A stretch of 64,000 bases of DNA, from the NCBI GenBank assembly GCA_963681505.1, contig OY811983.1, positions 4,890,122-4,954,121 on the forward strand, given 5' to 3'. This DNA is from Eunapius fragilis. Its lineage: Eukaryota; Porifera; Demospongiae; Spongillida; Spongillidae. Positions 60,285-64,000 of this stretch are shown one piece after another (the stretch's first letter is position 1; every line of letters starts with the position of its first letter). Below the pieces are notes generated by a model, which did no database searches, was not told the DNA's origin, and saw only the letters and a list, made by a program, of their open reading frames with translations. The translations under genes were made by a program, and so were the position numbers.

Positions 60285-60977
60285 GTACTCTTGGTTCATT
60301 TTGTCATGTCTTTGGCTATAAGTTGAGCATAGATATGACAGTAGCCAAACTTCGTCATCGTGTTTACATGTTGTGATATCCAGAAAGAAGTGTATCATAA
60401 GTTGATAGCCTGTAGCAGCTAGTGATAATTCTAGCTACCAAGCTAATGCCATTGTTTGTATATTTCATCATTGTCCTTATGTAGACCATACTCGTTAAAT
60501 AAAGATGATTGGATATTCAATATTAAGCAATACCTTTATCAATATTGCGATAACCACATGCACAGTGCAACACATGTGCAATATATGCATGTGATGTGTA
60601 AAAGCATTCTAAACCATATGTGCAAATGCCTGTTTGGATAATGGTATGGGTCCTACATCATAGTGGCCAAGGAAGAAGTGCTTATAGCTATGTAAGGAGG
60701 GGGCTCTGGCTAAGTCTCCTAGCAGTAAAGATTTTGTCATTGTGTTTACATGTTGTAATATACTGAATATATCCATGTTGATACTTTTTTGCAATGTAGT
60801 TGGTGAAAGGCTACTATTAATGTCTACGAATTGAATACAATATTGAGAGATAATGATGTAGTGAGGAAAACTATATCCCAGGATTCTCAAATAAATCATA
60901 AACAAATGCTTTGACCACACAAATACATACAGCACTGCATGTAACAATCACAACAGGGCAAAAGACAATACAATGGT
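60285..60977. repeat. Polyubiquitin unit 4, 3' flank
   Basis: It is homologous to the flanks at 37056-37855 and 39906-40714. It includes an extra segment at about 60290-60420 and the cryptic repeat unit at 60681-60701 (CTTATAGCTATGTAAGGAGG plus G, 18 of 21 matching). No gene. Confidence 0.8.
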
Positions 60978-61530
<553 letters not shown>

Positions 61531-61649
61531 CACGACCGCGACGCGTAGAAATCTAACTGGTTACGTCATAAGCTAGGAGTATATTATACATATTATACGA
61601 CACAGCAAAGTGAATTCTCCACGTCGGCATGACGCTGCTGTGTCTCCCC

Positions 61650-62225
61650 CCTCACACGTACTGGGTGATGCTAATCAGAATATAGCTACTGAACACAACT
61701 TCATTTGTACATGTACATCTTTAAAAGGAACATCCTTACTTGTAACAAGGTATAACAACGCACAATTACTTATGTGTGATATGTGTGGTTACGCACAATT
61801 ACATGTGTGAAGCTGTTAGTCGGGCGTTAAATAACAATTGGACGTCTTATTATGACTACGTATTGTCATCACTCTTTGGAATCTTTCTGCCCAAGATACA
61901 ACCCCTTCACACAAGACAACCCTCACGGAAGAGTGAGAAGTTATATACCTATATCATATTGGCCAGACTTGGCATGTGTGGGAAGGCAGTCATTTATTGC
62001 AATCAAAACACCCTATCTGCCCTCAAACCCCGCAGCTATCAGTCATGACTTTTACATCAGGGGACATGGACCTGGACACCATTGGCTTATGAATCCAACA
62101 CCACTTGGACACTGCTGGCATTCCCCATCCAACATCCATCTGCTCATCCCTTAGAGATGCACTCAGTGCCTGTGCACACCTGTAAAAGAAGGATGTTTAA
62201 TTTTTATTTTTTCAATCACTTTGGT
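61650..62225. repeat. Partial fifth polyubiquitin unit
   Basis: TACTGGGTGATGCTAATCAG, GTCGGGCGTTAAA and the GGACACCATTGGCTTATGAA region follow the order of units 1-4, with deletions. Homology stops near CAATCACTT at about 62220, before any minisatellite or ubiquitin sequence. Confidence 0.75.
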
Positions 62226-63146
62226 ATCAGCCAGAAAATTATTAACACTAGGATATAAGTATGCCCTCACGTTAAAATTGCTATCCACAACATCTCCAGG
62301 CAGATTCTCATCATCCTACACTGTATGCTTGTGCTAGATGAAAATGTACACTATGTTCATAAAACCATGTGACGGTTGATTTCAAAAGCGCATTGATGAT
62401 TAATTTAAAGAGGGCTAATCTCTTCCATGAGGTTAGTCACACTTGCACTTCATTACCAGACATTTAAGAAATACGTGCACCGGACAACAATGACACAGTA
62501 GACATAGCATACATCATTGTTCACAGGTCAACAAGAGTAGGGTTGTGGCAACAGGCTGACTGCTTGCTAAAGGTCAAATGCAGGTACAATACAAAAACAA
62601 GGATGTCCCTTTTATTCGTCCATCAGGGAGTTGCAACATGAGCTGGACTAAGCCATCTGTGCACAATGTCATCTATTGAGTACTCTAGATGAATCTCAGT
62701 GGACTGTGGCTATCATTAAGGAAGAAGAGAAGTGTTGGTTAGACTATGCATATATTACAGCAGCACTTCAAAGCAAAACTAAAGGTGACCACCAAAGGTA
62801 ACCATGTTAAAGAGACCCACCCACACCACATGCCCCCACATACACCCATACAGTTAAAAATAGAACTAAGGATCAACGTCAATCCAAACTTTGAATTGGC
62901 CTATGCCCTGCACGTGGCAATCCAAAAATGGATTTTAATGCAATTGACATAAAGGCCAAGAAATTTGGATTATTATTCAATCCCCGAAGATTGTGGATTA
63001 GAAATAAATCGAACTCTAGACTTGCAGCTTCACTAACACAAGTTTACCTCCACATTTGAACCGTTGCTACATCATAACGCTGAAAAAAATTCGCCTCCAC
63101 AATTGCTTCACACATAAGTGTTGATGCCCATTGTGCATGCATATAA
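62226..63146. other. Unrecognised sequence
   Basis: No convincing gene or repeat. A 68-codon frame (62746-62952) has no recognisable features. Confidence 0.5.
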
Positions 63147-64000
63147 TCTGAACCTGCGGCAGCAGGTTCAATATAGGATTGATTGAGGGTTGATGAATGT
63201 CATTAATAAAACTTCACTAGCGTCTGGAGGGACAACGGAGAAACGGATCGCTTATCTCTTTATCGCGATGGAATGAGAGCACAACAATCTACAGTTCTAC
63301 GTTAGTTCAGTGTCATAAAACAGTGTCGTTATAGAGAAACAAACGATTTCCTGTTTCTCGTGCCCAGTCCTAAAATAATTCTTGGTCGTCGTCGTCGTCG
63401 TCTTCTAATTCTTCTTAGGAAGGTATAACTCGAGCTACAAACGGTTTTGAAGAACGGCAATAGTACCAATCGCTTCGAAATTTACCGGCACGTTATCCTT
63501 ACATGTCATATAGACAGATATATATCAAGTTATATTTAATAATGATAAACAATACATTTTTATTAATAATTTTAGGCAGTATAAATACTCTAACCTGCAC
63601 TAAATTTATTGGTGCTCTTAGTATCGCATTAGTTGTTACTTTGGCTAGTGATATTGTTTTTCTAAAAATGCCTAAAGGAAGAGGACCTCGGGAAACCGCG
63701 CTGCTAAAAAGCAGAAATACGAGGACTGTCATTAAAGCATCTGAAAGGAGTCGGTATTGGAATGACCCTGCTGTCCGATTGGCTAAGTGTGCTGCCGAGA
63801 GGATGCGGTACCGCAGGGGTCACAGAACTACCACTACCACCCAAAGGTATGTTAACATAAAAAAGCTGTGCATGCGTACAGCATAGTCGGGCGGCCCTAC
63901 TACCGCGTTTGGTGGGCTTGTCACCCTACTACCTGACCAAACGCGGTGGTAGGGCCCGCCCGACTATGTACAGCACGGATCTGCACAAAACCATTCACTT
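63147..64000 (+). mobile_element. Helitron-like element, copy E (runs off the window)
   Basis: The 5' end TCTGAACC with the hairpin (63150-63169) follows host A (63146). The GTC tract (about 63387-63405), the start of the basic-repeat gene and the intronic hairpin follow in the usual order. Confidence 0.75.
63668..63846 (+). pseudogene. Basic-repeat gene, exon 1 (copy E, internally deleted)
   Basis: The frame MPKGRGPRETALLKSRNTRT, then IKASERSRYWNDPAVRLAKC and RYRRGHRTTTTTQ, ends at the conserved donor with phase 2 intact. Nearly all the 15-residue repeats are gone, and the segment GPRETALLKSRNTRT is the wrong frame of the repeat. The exon is open but lacks its main body. Confidence 0.6.

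Overview
The window is eukaryotic, most likely from a marine invertebrate (a sponge, cnidarian, mollusc or similar; the species is not resolved). The signs are intronless polyubiquitin genes, spliced transposon genes with GT-AG introns, long AC/TG microsatellites, dense repeats and a 200-N scaffold gap. There is no bacterial-style operon, and I recognised no rRNA, tRNA or CRISPR array.

Layout. 1-2.7 kb: microsatellites and a GC-rich poly-C repeat. 2.69-13.1 kb: a large imperfect inverted repeat (left arm about 2689-9030, right arm about 10590-13116). Its left arm carries two insertions the right arm lacks: a 1.17-kb anonymous repeat (3267-4433) and a 2.73-kb mobile element (5517-8249). 13.2-21.7 kb: a second copy of the 1.17-kb repeat, an empty integration site, a short deletion copy of the mobile element (17071-17839), and otherwise unrecognised sequence. 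21.7-24.7 kb: an inverted repeat centred on the N gap. 25.1-33.4 kb: two more mobile-element copies, one complete on the minus strand and one 5'-truncated on the plus strand. 33.4-62.2 kb: a tandem array of polyubiquitin units. 63.1-64 kb: the start of a fifth mobile-element copy.

The mobile element is the strongest candidate for something undescribed. Five copies share a 5' end TCTGAACC with a small hairpin. The copies that reach the other end share a 3' end TTTACTTG that is one arm of a 289-bp palindrome with 129-bp arms. Three empty sites in this same window, provided by duplicated host DNA, show insertion exactly between A and T with no target-site duplication, as in Helitron-type rolling-circle elements. 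Each fuller copy carries a basic 15-residue-repeat gene with a phase-2 intron, followed by a proline-rich/RGG gene with its own TATA box. The palindrome arms stay identical within a copy while differing between copies.

The polyubiquitin array has four minus-strand loci encoding 2 (one degenerate), 2, 4 and 2 ubiquitin repeats. Each has a TATA box about 60-75 bp before the ATG, and three end in Glu-Ile-Cys. Units 2, 3 and 4 carry the same 21-bp minisatellite at the same relative place. It has about 13, about 11 and about 800 copies, and the largest array (about 17 kb, 43301-60284) contains higher-order duplications. A single-copy relative of the minisatellite, with matching flank, lies about 300-400 bp beyond each array on the ubiquitin side, which suggests where the repeat came from.
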